DNA from: Absidia repens
Taxonomy: Eukaryota; Mucoromycota; Mucoromycetes; Mucorales; Cunninghamellaceae
Assembly: GCA_002105175.1 (NCBI GenBank)
Contig: MCGE01000059.1
Location: 1-64,000 of the forward strand
DNA: 64,000 bases
Reading direction: 5' to 3'
Shown here: piece by piece, positions 12,925 to 25,184 of the stretch
Layout of the letters: each line of letters begins with the position of its first letter
Position numbering within the stretch: the stretch's first letter is position 1
Position numbers and translations under genes: made by a program
Notes under the pieces: model-generated
What the model saw: the letters and a program-made list of their open reading frames with translations, nothing else
Told to the model about the DNA's origin: nothing
Databases searched by the model: none

Positions 12925-13250
12925 AAAAGAAACTATTTACCCCTCTTCCTCACTTTTAGTTTAAAATGATAGTAGTATGTTTATGTTTGTGTTTGTGTTT
13001 GTGTTTATTTACATATTTTTATTCTCCTAATAAATCAATGTTTTTTTTTTTTTTTTTGCTTTCCTTCGGATTGGGGGAAGACTCCATAATATTATTGCGT
13101 ATGGATGAATGTCAATTTACTGGAGACCTGGGCAGCATTATCGGAGAATGAAGGTCTCGCGCTTTTTTTTTTTTTTTTTTTTTTTTAGGACAGACGCGCT
13201 CTCCATTTTTTTTTTTTTTTTAGTCTTTTTCTTTTTCTTGTTTCGACACC
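12925..13250. promoter_or_regulatory. Rax2-like 3' flank and CTF18 promoter with two T-runs
   Basis: Contains a likely poly(A) signal (AATAAA near 13030) for the upstream gene. Two long T-runs (about 13163-13186 and 13206-13221) lie within 90 nt of the CTF18 ATG. T- or CT-rich tracts just upstream of start codons recur in this window. Confidence 0.5.
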
Positions 13251-14749
13251 ATGACCAATGAAATACCACCAGCACCTGCAACGAAACGTGGATTATTTGA
13301 CTGGGATCTTGAAGATGACGAAGATTTATTCAACGATGATGTGGGTGATGATACAATGATTGGATTGGATGATTTTATTCAAACGCAAGAACAAGAACAG
13401 CAACATGATCGGGATGAGCAGCAATCTTTGTTACAATCTTTACGGCCTCCTCCTACGCAACATAGATACAGCAACAACACCAGTAATAGCTACGATCCTT
13501 CCACGTTTATGGATGACGATGAGGATACTGAACATCTCACATACCCTGATGATGATAATCCACAGCAATCGACCTCCAGTTACGACAACACCAGGAACAG
13601 AAAGGAACGTTCGGATGAAATAGACAAGGATTTGTTTTTCGACGATGGTGATACACTTAGTGACAGCTTTTACTGGCCTTCCGAAGAGCAGCACAAACAA
13701 CGACAACCATCCAACATGTCCAAGGACAACAACGTCTCAGCACTATCACTACCACCACCGCCCAACAAACAACGGCCTCCACGACGTGATTATTCTCGTC
13801 CACCTGACACCGGTGGGTTCCTGACGGCAAGTTGTCCTCGCACTGGTAAACCTTTGTATTTCCCTCTCCAACTCAAACCGACATCGGTCTCCTCTTGTGG
13901 TGGCGACAGGTTGCTCAAACAACACGATGGGAATGGTGGAATACAATTACTGGGCACACCTATTCGATTGATGCTTGAACAAATTGATCGCGAAAATGAG
14001 CTACAGGCGAAGAAAATAGAAAGGTAATAGAGGGGAAGAAGTGCTTGTTGACAGAGAGAGAGAGATAGGCGGGATATTCACGTCTCGTTTTTTTATATAG
14101 GGAACGGAACCAATTCTTCAAACGGAAAAGCAAAAAGAAACGGTACATTCAACATGAATCACATGCGCTCTGGGTGGAGAAATACAAGCCGACGATTTTT
14201 ATGGACCTTTTGGGTGATCAGGTAAGAAGGATGGGGATTTTAGATCAACATTTTTGTGTGCGGGATGTTCTGACACCCTTTATTACTGTAGCGTGTGAAT
14301 CGGGAAGCTTTACGGTGGGTGAAACAGTGGGATTACTGCGTGTTTGGAAAGAAACCTCAAGATGAAAGTCGACGTGACAAGGCACTTAGGCAGTACAAGG
14401 CAACGTTTGGCAGTTCGATGGGCAACCAATATGAAAAACAACACAAGGACGAACAAGAGGATAAGGTAAGAAGATCATGTGTATTTGATGCGATGAAGCC
14501 AAAAAAAAAAAAAAAAAAAAACTCAAATTCTTTTTCATTTATGTAGCCTAAGGATTCTTTACTAAGACCCGACCGCAAGGTAAAAAAGAAATAACAAAGG
14601 AAAAAAAGGGGAGAGAACTCATTGGACCATGTGCGTTTTTTGTTTTGTATAGATTCTTCTCCTCTCTGGACCACCTGGATTTGGCAAGACAACCCTAGCA
14701 CATATCATTGGCAAACATGCTGGATATAATATTGTTGAAGTCAATGCAA

Positions 14750-14798
<49 letters not shown>

Positions 14799-17223
14799 AT
14801 TCATCAAGAGGAAACATCTGTTTTCTCACATTGCTCCGTTTTTTGTTGTTGTTTTTTCTGATAGCGATGATCGAACAGGCGAAGTGGTGAAAACGAAGAT
14901 CAAATCAGCCTTGGAAATGCAAGCCATTCTACGTAAACCAACAGACGAAGATAACAAAAAAACCACTATGTATACCAAACCAAATATACTTATTATTGAT
15001 GAAATCGATGGCGCAAGCACCAGTGGCGGATCAGATGTAAGAAATGGGACGTGTAGCAACAACAACACATTTATTCATCATCTTCTCTTTTTTTATATAT
15101 AGAATTTTATCAAGCAATTGGTTGATTTGGCATCTGTGGAAATCACTCACAAGGAAACTAAACCTACTGCGGGTCAACCAGGAGGATTCCAACCCAAGAC
15201 AAAAGCCAGCAACTCCAAGAAAAAACAACAACCTTTACTACGACCTATTATCTGTATTTGCAACGATGTTTATGCACCTGTTCTTCGACCTTTACGGTTG
15301 ATTGCTCACCATATCCAATTCCGAAAAGTGCCCATGTTGAACATTGCACGCCGGCTTCAAGAAATTTGTCAAAGTGAAGGCTTGAATACGGATCTTCGGG
15401 CGTTGAGTATGTTGGCAGAAATGACGGATGGTGATTTACGAAGCTCTTTGAACACGCTACAGGTAACGGAAGGAAAAAAAAATCCCCCCCAAAAAAAACA
15501 CTCATCGTGATTGTTCTATGATATGCAGTTTATACGAAGTAAAAGTACGACTTTCAACAAGGAAATGCTGACCGAGGATCAAGATACTGGTGGCGGCGGA
15601 CTGGGCAAGAAGGACATGGGTCGGTCTTTATTTGCGACATGGGATGATCTGTTTACGGCTGCACATGCGAAGAAAATGCACCATTTACCCAAGCAAAGAG
15701 GCATACAAGCTGGTAAGTTTATTTTAGATGGAGAGGAGGAGGAAGGCACGAAAAAGTTTGTTGACCTTTCCTATATGTAGATCGATATGTACGGCGTTTG
15801 GCAGATGCGATATCCACCAATGGCGATATTGAAAAACTGATGCAAGGCTGCTTTGAAGCTTATCCATTGATGAAATTCCATGACGAGGCGTTATCGAAAT
15901 TGGTGGAAATGGGTGATTGGCTCGACTTTTACGATCATTTGTCACACCGTGCCAACAATTTACATGATTACAGCGTCTATGGCTATATGTCGTATGCATT
16001 GGTCAATTTCCATCGTTTCTTTGCTGGCTCGGTGACCCAAGAACATCGTATGGAATACCCCAAAGTGGATTTCGAGGTAAGATGCTTTTAACGGTTGCCG
16101 GGGAAATCAACGACTGAAAAACTCAATTTTTTTGGGGGGATGGTATTGCTAGATTTTTTCAAAAACGAAATCGTACGAGAACTTGATCAAGATCTTTTTG
16201 TCTGGTATACATCCCGCACAACGACGGTTCTTATCTCGCGATCAACTTGTATTGAATGTGGTGCCACGACTCTTACGCATCTTGTCTCCTGAAATACGTC
16301 CGGTAAGTGGTGATATCAATGTTGTATACATTTTGCACACTCACATATATTAATATTTATGTTTCCGTAGGTCAACAAACATCTTATCAAGCCAAAAGAA
16401 AAGGAAACACTGGACCGTTTAGTAAATGTGATGCTTGAATACGGGATGACATTTGTTCAGCATAAGACCGAAGAGGGTCAATTCTCTTATATTTTGGAAC
16501 CGTAAGTGGTTGGGAGTTGGGGCTTTTTTTTTCAATATTTATCTTGCTCATCACTTCTTCCCCCTTTTGAACAGACCTATGGAAGAACTAACTCGATTTG
16601 AAGGATATAACCAAAAATCCGTACTGACGAGTCGATATGCGGTTCGCCAAATGGTGACTCAGGAGGTAATACCGCAGAAGGAACCACCAAGAAAGATATG
16701 GACTGACGATTGATTGCTGGTTTTTCTTTAGATCGAAGCAGAACGTTTACGACGACGGGAATTGACTATGGGAGAACTTTATGACGGTAGTGACAAGAAG
16801 ACATTGGAAGCACCAAGGTAAGAAAGAGGCCGACGAAAAAAAAAAAAAAAAAAAAAAAAAAAACGAGAGAGAGAGAATGTGAAGTTTGACCATCTCTTCC
16901 TTTTTATATATACACTAGCTTGAAGAAGACTTCTCAAAAAGATAGCACCATAGAAAAAGCACCAACAGATTTCTTTGGTCGACCCATTGTTAGCAAACCA
17001 AAACCGAAACAAGCATCAGGGGAGGCGGTGGACGATGCTTTAGGACATCAACTAGAATCGATGCAAGGTAAATTAGAGGGAGAAATTGGAGACCGAAGAA
17101 AACAGCTACTCATTTTGTTTTTCTTGTTATCAAATAGTTGATGTTATTGCTGTCTCTTACAAATACCACGAAGGCTTCTCCAACGCTGTCAAGAAACCAA
17201 TGAATGTCCACATGTTCCTTTGA
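13251..17223 (+). CDS. CTF18: CTF18, alternative clamp-loader (RFC-like) large subunit
   Basis: Large subunit of the Ctf18-RFC complex that loads PCNA for sister-chromatid cohesion and the S-phase checkpoint in the nucleus (family knowledge). Fifteen exons: 13251-14023, 14101-14221, 14292-14465, 14547-14579, 14653-14750, 14865-15036, 15103-15462, 15529-15712, 15781-16076, 16153-16302, 16371-16501, 16575-16665, 16732-16817, 16919-17067 and 17138-17223; 967 residues. An acidic, low-complexity N-terminus precedes LWVEKYKP (RFC box II). Walker [10 protein letters not shown] is at about 373-381, Walker B LIIDEID near 441, and an NASDDR box lies between them. The Ctf18-specific C-terminus ends [13 protein letters not shown]...VHMFL, the segment that contacts Dcc1-Ctf8. 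The 33-nt fourth exon is unusually small. The gene appears intact. Confidence 0.95.
14753..14794. repeat. A42 homopolymer in a CTF18 intron
   Basis: Starts directly after the GT of the donor following exon 5. It sits right after the Walker A exon and is confined to the intron. Confidence 0.9.
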
Positions 17224-17759
17224 AATCAATACATTCCCCCTCCCCCTTCCCTTCTCCTTCTCGTCTAGTTACATCATACTTATTACAATACTCATTTATC
17301 TTGTATTATTTTTTTTTGAATAAAAAATATCATTTTACCTCTATTTGGCTTAGCTGTATATTAGTCTTTGTGATTGTTTTGTACTTGATCTGTCTGCGCA
17401 CGATTTTCTCTGTTGTTGTTGTTGTTGTTTTTTTTACGTATATTTCGTTTGCGCTTTCTGTACCGACCAATGAATAAAATTTGGTCTCGTATAATACGGT
17501 GCAGTTCAACAAGAAAAAAAAAGTAACGCACATGTTAAATTGGTGCCATTTTATATATTCAATTTCAAAGCATTCTTCCACTTAAAAAAAAATTGATCTA
17601 CTGGATGTCATGGGGAAGATTGCTGAAGTATACGGTTTTCAATGGAATTAGATACTCTCGTCCGCATTTTGAACCATAGTGGGTGTCCCCATGGCCCCCC
17701 TTTTCCTTAATAAACTACACTAAAAAAAAAAAAGGCAACAACAAATGATGACGACCTGA

Positions 17760-18334
17760 ATATATACAGCACGTCCCCAAATCTAGTGCGGAACACACGC
17801 TAACTCTATAGTTTACGTAGATTGATATGAATGATAGAGCGAGAATACGGAGTACGACTCATATGAAGTGACCTAGAACTGGCAACCATTCTCTAGACCT
17901 CTGGAGTGGGAAAAGCACCCACAGTGGGAGAACTAGAGAACAGATGCCATTAGGACATTCACTAAACAGATACAATAGCAACTTTAAGCATTATATAATG
18001 AGTCAGAGGATGGGGCAATAAAAAAGACATATGTTTATTGAAGCGTATTGATAGATATTAAAACTAAAAGATGAAGGGTTCATTCAGATGTAATTGCAAA
18101 CTATGACCAAACTGACACTAAACTAAGCTAATGGAGGTTTCAAAATGGCAAACTAATGATGGCTCCCAATCCTGAATCTAAAATGGAAGGGTTTCCCTTG
18201 CATCTTGTAATCCCTTAGCTGAAATCCCTTCTAAACTAGTCCTGACACTATTCTGAGATCACCATGACCTCAAAGACGTTGAATGGTAAAGCAAAAAGAG
18301 AAAATAACTTTTCACGTGGGCGGGATATGAAATG
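17760..18334 (-). repeat. E-box interspersed repeat, copy A (internally deleted)
   Basis: On the minus strand the 5' edge reads CCGCCCACGTGAA (about 18311-18326). The core follows (GGGATTACAAGATGCA, then the CATTAGCTTAGTTTAGTG block). It lacks the middle modules found in copies C, E and G, and joins directly to the CGCTTCAATAAAC module and a tail with GGTTGCCAGTTCTAGG. Confidence 0.8.
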
Positions 18335-18639
18335 TTTGGGTGTCTCTTTTTTTTTTTTTGGTGGATACAAAAAAGGAAGCCCCACTTTTTTCAGCCATAA
18401 ACATAATGGTTCTTTTCTTATGATATTAATCACCGTCATTAAACATCGGTGGCGAGGCTGTTCTTTTCTTTTGATATCTTTGCAGACGGGATGGTGCAAT
18501 CGGTATGGTTTAGTTTACGCCATTCACTGTAGACAGTTTGTCACTACCTTTGGATAGCTTGCCCTCTTTGGTTGGACCAACTTGCCTAGTGTTATGTTTT
18601 ACAACAAGACACCTTTACCCCACACACTACTGACACTGA

Positions 18640-18790
18640 CCACTGATTACCTCACATTCAGTTATGTTTCATAGTATTATTATCAGACCACTTTAGTTTA
18701 GTCGTCATAGTTTTTATCTACATCTGAATAAATTAAGTCTTGGTTTTTCATTTTTCGATCATCTCTCATACGTATATTGTGCAAAACAAA
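18640..18790 (+). repeat. Interspersed repeat, partial copy of divergent subfamily
   Basis: Shares TTTAGTTTAGT-GTCATAG, a CATCTGAATAAA signal and the TCTCTCATA...TTGTGCA segment with the copies at 27471 and 63671. The 5' part is missing or too diverged to see. Confidence 0.5.
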
Positions 18791-20216
18791 AGGGTTAGGT
18801 ATGAGTGATTTCAAACACCGAACGTGCTCAACGTTGAATGGCTGAGGTTTTTTTATTATCATTATCCCTCTTCCCCAACTACGTAACTTTCTTTGTTCCA
18901 GTTCACACCTTTGGTATTATACGATATTATGTGGTTAACATGTTTGTTGATAAGTGAAATCAAATCCTTGGTATTTTCCGTGAGACCGATTTACCTTCTT
19001 GCTGAATTGCACCATAGGGTACATAGATCTTTTTGATCTTTTACTTTTCAATCACCTACAATGAATAAAAACTTTAAATCCTTTCTGGATTTAAGATTTT
19101 TAGGTGGGAACCGTGCCACCATTATGCTATCCTTTTGAATGCTTGTTCTGTGTGAAAGACGTTTAAGAAACCTACCAATAAACCATATATTCGTGTACAA
19201 AAGGTAATTAACCTTTTAAATATATGGATGACTTATCTTGTACGTACTGAATATGATGTCTTGACGGTCCCACATACTGCCTGGTCATGAAACTGCTCCT
19301 GATATTTCAAATCCCGATAATCGAGAATGTATACTGTAGCATAACTACCAAAAAAAAAACGCGGGGTAATGAAATTGATATCTCTTTCTTTTTCTCCTTG
19401 ACAAGTATGGAGGCGACGCTTTCGTTTTGTTTTGCTTGACAACAACAATATGCTGTCATGAGAAGGAGTATTCCATAGCTATTGTTCATTATTATTATTA
19501 TTTGGTAGCCCGCGCTTGTTGAAACAACAGCGGGACGGTACTTGAGATAAAATAGGATATCAAATGTGGCCCCTCCCCTGTCACAAGTGACAAAAAAAAA
19601 AAAAAGAGTCATGACATATTTCTGTTTTAATACATGTTATAAAAAAATATTAATCGTGGGACCTGCAAGGCGATTTGATCCGGCAAGACGGAGTGGGCGC
19701 CATTCAGTAAAAAGAAAAAAAGTCGATAGGGTTAAGATTCCAATTCTTTGGAGACACAAATCAAAGAATATACTTTCTTTACCACGATACCTACCACACT
19801 TTTTTTTTTCCCTTGACGGAAACTGCCGGAAGAGAATAATACATGATAGAGATAGTCAATTTCCTCTTTCTCTTTTAATAAAAAACAAAAAACCGAAAAA
19901 AAAGGTGATTTCGGACATGTTTACGAATAAATAAGAAGGATCAATGTGGTTGATACCTTAGAATAGTAACAGTAACACAAGAAGGAATGAGTCTACAGAA
20001 ATTATAATGGGCGGTCGTTGGTAATGGAGGTTGGGATTTTTTTTTTTTGTCTCTTATCAACAAGTTGACTGTTGGGTTGTATCACCTTTGGCCTGGGAAA
20101 ACGATTTTACTCGGCGTTTGAAATATTTTTGAAAGGGCACAAACACACACTCTTAAAGAAAGATTTTTTTTTTCACTTCTTGTTTCTTCTTCTTCTTTAT
20201 TGAAACGGAGGATACA

Positions 20217-23200
20217 ATGGGGACCGATAAATATCAACCCATGGATATCAACCATAAGGCTAATGCTCCAGTTGTGGAAGATCTACCGTCAAGGTCATAT
20301 TATTCTTCACATGTACACCATGACACTAGTAAGTTCTACATTATTGGGATATGAACTGATACGGAAGTGAAACTCAAAAGTACTCTGTGCTTTGATTTGT
20401 ATTATAGATTCTAATGAAGACAACAATGCAAGATACTCTGCGTCTATTGATTCCATTCGTGCTCAGTCACTCGCTTTGGGTGATATTTGTATGACGGAGA
20501 ATGACGATAATGAAGCACGAACAACGGAATCAACACCACCACCACCACTTACGCAAGAACAAGAACCACTCGTGCACGTCACTGCAACATCACCACCACC
20601 GCCACAGTCACCAGCATCAACAACCAATGATGATGATATGGCAACGACCAATGGAAACAGCAACTTATCGTACTTGTTTCAACGTTATGGGCACCATGCC
20701 AAACCATCGGATGAAGAATTGGGCGGCACGGAACGACAACCTCTCCTCTCATCACCATCACAGCATACTCAGCATACTTCAATTACTAATACTAATACTA
20801 CTGCATCATCATTATCACCACATCGATACCAAGCCATTCCATCATCAAATCAGCAACATCATTTGGATATCAACGCTCGCTCTGCTCATCGACGAAACAG
20901 CATTCAAACCCTTCCTGATTTGAAAGATATATCCACCCCTCCCAACACCAAGCAACAGCAACATCCCAGTGGTGGAGGCTCGTCCTCCTTTTTCCACACA
21001 TCCAGTACATCGACATCAACAGCAGATCGGTGGACTGATCTCTTGACCAAGGCACGCCCAACCTCATGGCGATCCGTAGTGGTTCGACCTCTGGAATGTA
21101 TCCCATCCGTGATCCTGGGCTTATTATTGAATCTATTGGATGCGATTTCTTATGGTAAGTAAAAAAACCCCCCCCCATCTGTCTTGACAAAAATTCCAAA
21201 CCTGATTTTTTTTTGTTTTGTTTTGTTTTATTTACTTGTTTCATCAGGCATGATCACTTTTCCTTTGAACAACCCTATTTTTGCTTCTTTTGGGCCTGAT
21301 GGCATTTCCATGTTTTTTGTCAGGTAAAAAACACCCCACACAAAGTGTTTTTGATGATTTATTTTGTGTGTTCACTTTTTTTTTTTCTTGTCATCTAGTT
21401 GTATTATCGCGCAATTGGTCTATACTTGTGGTGGGAGTGTCTTTGATGGCGGCAATGGAAGGTAAGTGGCGACATGAAGATATGTCTGTTGTTATTATTT
21501 ATCACATGCTGACCCTGGTTTTCTTTTTTTTTTTTTTTTTTTTAATTTTGGATTAAAATAGTATGATGATTGAAGGTAAATGGCATTGTCTGAAACTAGG
21601 ACGTTTTACTTTTTTGATCAGAAAAAAAGAAGGGCTCAGGTGGGAACGATGACTCATCTTTTTGTCTTTTTCCCTTTTTTTTTTTTTTTTAATCATTTAG
21701 TGGTACCGTTTCTTCATATCATGTAAGTAATAAAAGGACTCAAGAGGGATTGGCGTTGGAGAAAGAGTAAAACAAGAAAACTGATTAGATTACGATTTAC
21801 CAATTGATAGGGCTGAAAGCATTATCATGTCGATTGGGGAAGACAAACCGGAAAAGGTGATTTCGACGACGGTGGTCGCGTTCGCACTCAGCAGTATCAT
21901 GACGGGCGTGGCGTTTTTTGCATTGGGCGCATTGAAACTAGGCTCCTTGATTGAATTTTTCCCTCGACATATCCTTGTGGCGACTATTGGTGGGGTTGGT
22001 TGGTTTCTTGTGGCGACAGGTATCGAAGTCTCGGCACGTTTGGATGAAGATTTGGAATATACGTGGCCCATGATGAAACATTTGTTTGGTGACCTTCATA
22101 CCTTTTCCTTATGGTTCTCTGCTTTCGCTGTTGCCCTCTTATTGCGTTTGTTGCAACACAAATTGAAAAGTCCTATGGTGGTCCCTCTTTTCTTCATGGC
22201 GTTACCTTTGGTGTTTTATTTGATTGTCTGGATCGCTGGCCTGGATGTCCATCAGGTCCGCGATGGTGGCTGGATCTTCCCGTTGGTCGATAGTAACGTT
22301 CCGTTCTGGCATTTCTATACCTACTATGATTTCACCTTGGTTGATTGGAAGGCTGTGGCACAGACCTTACCAGCTATGCTGGCATTGACCTTTTTTGGTA
22401 GGTTCCTATTTTTTGCAAGGAGAGATGAAACTGATGTCTCAACATTTTTTTTTTTTGATGTGTAGGGCTTTTACACGTGCCTATCAACGTCCCAGCATTG
22501 GCAGTGTCTACCAACAAGGACGATGTGGATGTGAATCGGGAACTAGTGGCTCATGGGATTTCAAACGCCGTGTCCGGATGCTTTGGTGCAGTGCAAAGTA
22601 AGTTTCCCAATGCGTAGGGTATCACAAAAAGATAAGATAACTGACCACATCCTTTATCTTTTTTTTTTTTTTTGTGCGTGTGTAGATTATCTTGTATACA
22701 CCAATAGTTTATTGTTTATCAGGTCAGGTGGTGATAGTCGATTGGCGGGTTTGATGCTTGCAGGTGCAACAGCTATTCTCTGGATGGTGGGTCCTTGGAT
22801 CGTAGGGTATATTCCTGTGATGGTGGTAGGCAGTCTTATTTTCCATCTGGGATTGGATCTACTCAAGGAAGCGCTTGTGGATACATGGAACTCGGTACAC
22901 TATTTGGAATACATCACGATCTGTGTGATTGTGGGCTGCATGGCAACACTTGGATTCGTCGAAGGCATCTTTATTGGTATTATGACCGCCTGCTTGTTTT
23001 TCGTTGTCCAAAATGCACGACGTAGTGAAACCATCCGTGCTACATTTACTGGTCAAATAATGCGATCCACCGTACGCAGGTTGTATCGCCAACAAGTCTT
23101 TTTGAATCAAGTCGCCAGCCAGATCCAGGTGGTGAAATTACAAGGCTATCTCTTTTTCGGTACGATCAACCAGGTGGAACGGGCGATCCGTGGTATGTTG

Positions 23201-24442
23201 GATGACGCCGAAGATGCTGCTGCTGCTCATAATGGTGGATGGAATGAACACCCGATACGGTTTATGGTCTTGGATTTACAGCTGGTACAAGGCTTGGATT
23301 TCAGTGCTGCCGAGGCGTTTGTGCGTATCCGACGTTTGTTGGCTGCTCGTCAAGTATTTATGATTCTTTGCAATGTTGGTCCCCGATCCGATGAAGAAAA
23401 GGCGTTGAAGAAGGCGGGTGTCTGGGATGAAGGTGATGGCACGTTCTCGCATGGTGGCCATAAGGCTGGACCCCAAGGTGTATTGAAATGTTTTGAACAT
23501 CTGGATGATGCTTTGGAATGGTGTGAAAACGTCTTGTTGAAATCTTACTTTATGAAAAAACCTCACCATCCTATTCCTACACCTACTGCTATTACAGACA
23601 ACACAATGCATGGTAAGTGTTCTGTACGAAATATAAATCAATTGATTGATACTGATGCTTTTATTTACTTTTAGGAGACAATACAAAGTCACATCCAGGT
23701 GCTACTTCTGTGGATATGCAACATCATTCATCTGCCTCGCCTCGGCATCGTATGCTGACTCGTGCTGTACAACATTTACTACAGGGTATGTATTCATAGA
23801 TTTAGATATACATGTAGCAACGGATGGACTCAACTTTTTTTTTTCTTTTTGTTCTTGATAGAAACACAAGATCTGATGAAACCGCACGCAAACATGTCCC
23901 AACCGACGTTAATTCTTGCACAGGCATTGGGCGATTTAGCAGCGGCCAGTCACCATCATGCCGAAGATACGTTGACAATGCCAGGGATGGAATTTTATCA
24001 CGGATTAGGCCAGTACTTTGAACGATGGACGTATGATGCTGGACAAACGATCTGGCGACAAGGCGATGCATGTGATTTCCTCATTGTATTGGAACAAGGC
24101 TCCCTACGCAGTCTGATGTATATCTCTGGAGGAGGTGGCAGCGGCAGTGGCAGCGGTGGCAGCGGTGGTAAGCAGCAGTCTGTAAACGGCGATGTGACGG
24201 TCGAGACGATCTTGCCAGGTACGGTGGTGGGTGAATTGGGTTTGTTTGCAAGTACGCAACGACGTAGCCGGTCTCTTGTGGCGGATCAATCTTCGGTGCT
24301 TTGGAAATTATCACGCGCACGCTTCGATCAATTGGTCAAGACCGATCCTACTATGGCCACACAATTTGTGCTCTTGACTTTACATTTCAGTGTAGAACGA
24401 CAAGATAATATGACCAAATACGCATTCCATTTGCATCATTGA
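20217..24442 (+). CDS. Vsb1/YGR125W-like SulP transporter with STAS and cNMP-binding domains
   Basis: Vacuolar SLC26/SulP-family protein; the yeast homologue Vsb1 is needed to store basic amino acids in the vacuole (family knowledge). Eleven exons: 20217-20328, 20408-21154, 21248-21323, 21399-21461, 21562-21575, 21701-21722, 21811-22397, 22466-22597, 22686-23612, 23675-23785 and 23862-24442; 1,123 residues. A long Ser/Thr/His-rich cytosolic N-terminus (about 1-270) precedes the SulP core (about 275-720; [43 protein letters not shown]). STAS starts near 728. A cNMP-type domain lies at about 973-1105 with GELGLFAS; the usual PRAAT box is RRSRS here, so nucleotide binding may be weak. Exons of 14 and 22 nt (the MMIE and VVPFLHI region) are needed to keep this conserved stretch. 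Intact. Confidence 0.92.
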
Positions 24443-25184
24443 TTTGTTTCATCATTTCTTTTGTATCATTTATATATCAAATAAAATCTTCCCTTCATGT
24501 TTTATCTTATTTTTTGTTGTTGTTGTTAATGCTGTCTAGTTGGATAACTATCTCTCTTCTCTCTGATATTGGTGTGATCCCCTCCTTTTTTTTATTATTG
24601 CCCATGTAGCTTATAGCATTACCACCAAACCCATTTTACCTTTATACATATATGATCTAATAAAGATTTCTTTTATTCCTGACTCCATCAATTCGCTTTT
24701 TTTTTTTTTGTGGATTTACTTTCCGATTACTGCCCAATTTAGGAAAAATTAGTGCAACGAAGAGTAGGAAAGCGAAATCACCCATATACCTTCGCCTAAG
24801 AACTCGGCAAAAATAGTATTGTACCAGTATTCACACTCATAAAAACCATCGGTCAATCAAAGATCTATAGTTTATTTATTTCCTCCACTCGCGTATATAT
24901 ATAGATATGTAGGACTACTGCATTATAGAAAAAAAAAGCTTTTATAGTATAGTACCATCTTGAACATATGTTAAATGTTCAATATAAACTCTCTCGCCTC
25001 TAGGCATTTTTGAGTTTATACTTATCCATGGATGCACACTAAGGTTGATCTATTACCCGCGTATTTTTTATAATTTCCCTTTTCCCCGCCCATCCTGTCC
25101 TGCGATTGACTAATACCTTCCCCACGTTTTTTTTTTATTCCATCGTCCTCGCTTCCCCCTCTCTCTCCCTACACTCTCATCCTC
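24443..25184. other. Intergenic, 3' flank of SulP gene and promoter of dehydrogenase
   Basis: Contains AATAAA signals near 24480 and 24660 and a pyrimidine-rich stretch running into the ATG at 25185. No gene seen. Confidence 0.5.

Larger units (their letters stand above)
17224..20216. other. Intergenic region holding two interspersed-repeat copies
   Basis: Three kb without a supported gene. Repeat copies lie at about 17760-18334 (-) and 18640-18790 (+). The rest (18800-20216) is AT-rich unique-looking DNA. The last part is the promoter of the transporter at 20217, with a TTCTTCTTC tract about 20 nt upstream of the ATG. Confidence 0.6.

Noticed and set aside
19566..19934. Basic 122-residue plus-strand frame
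   Set aside because: Composition follows A-rich DNA; no domain, no plausible promoter or splice structure.
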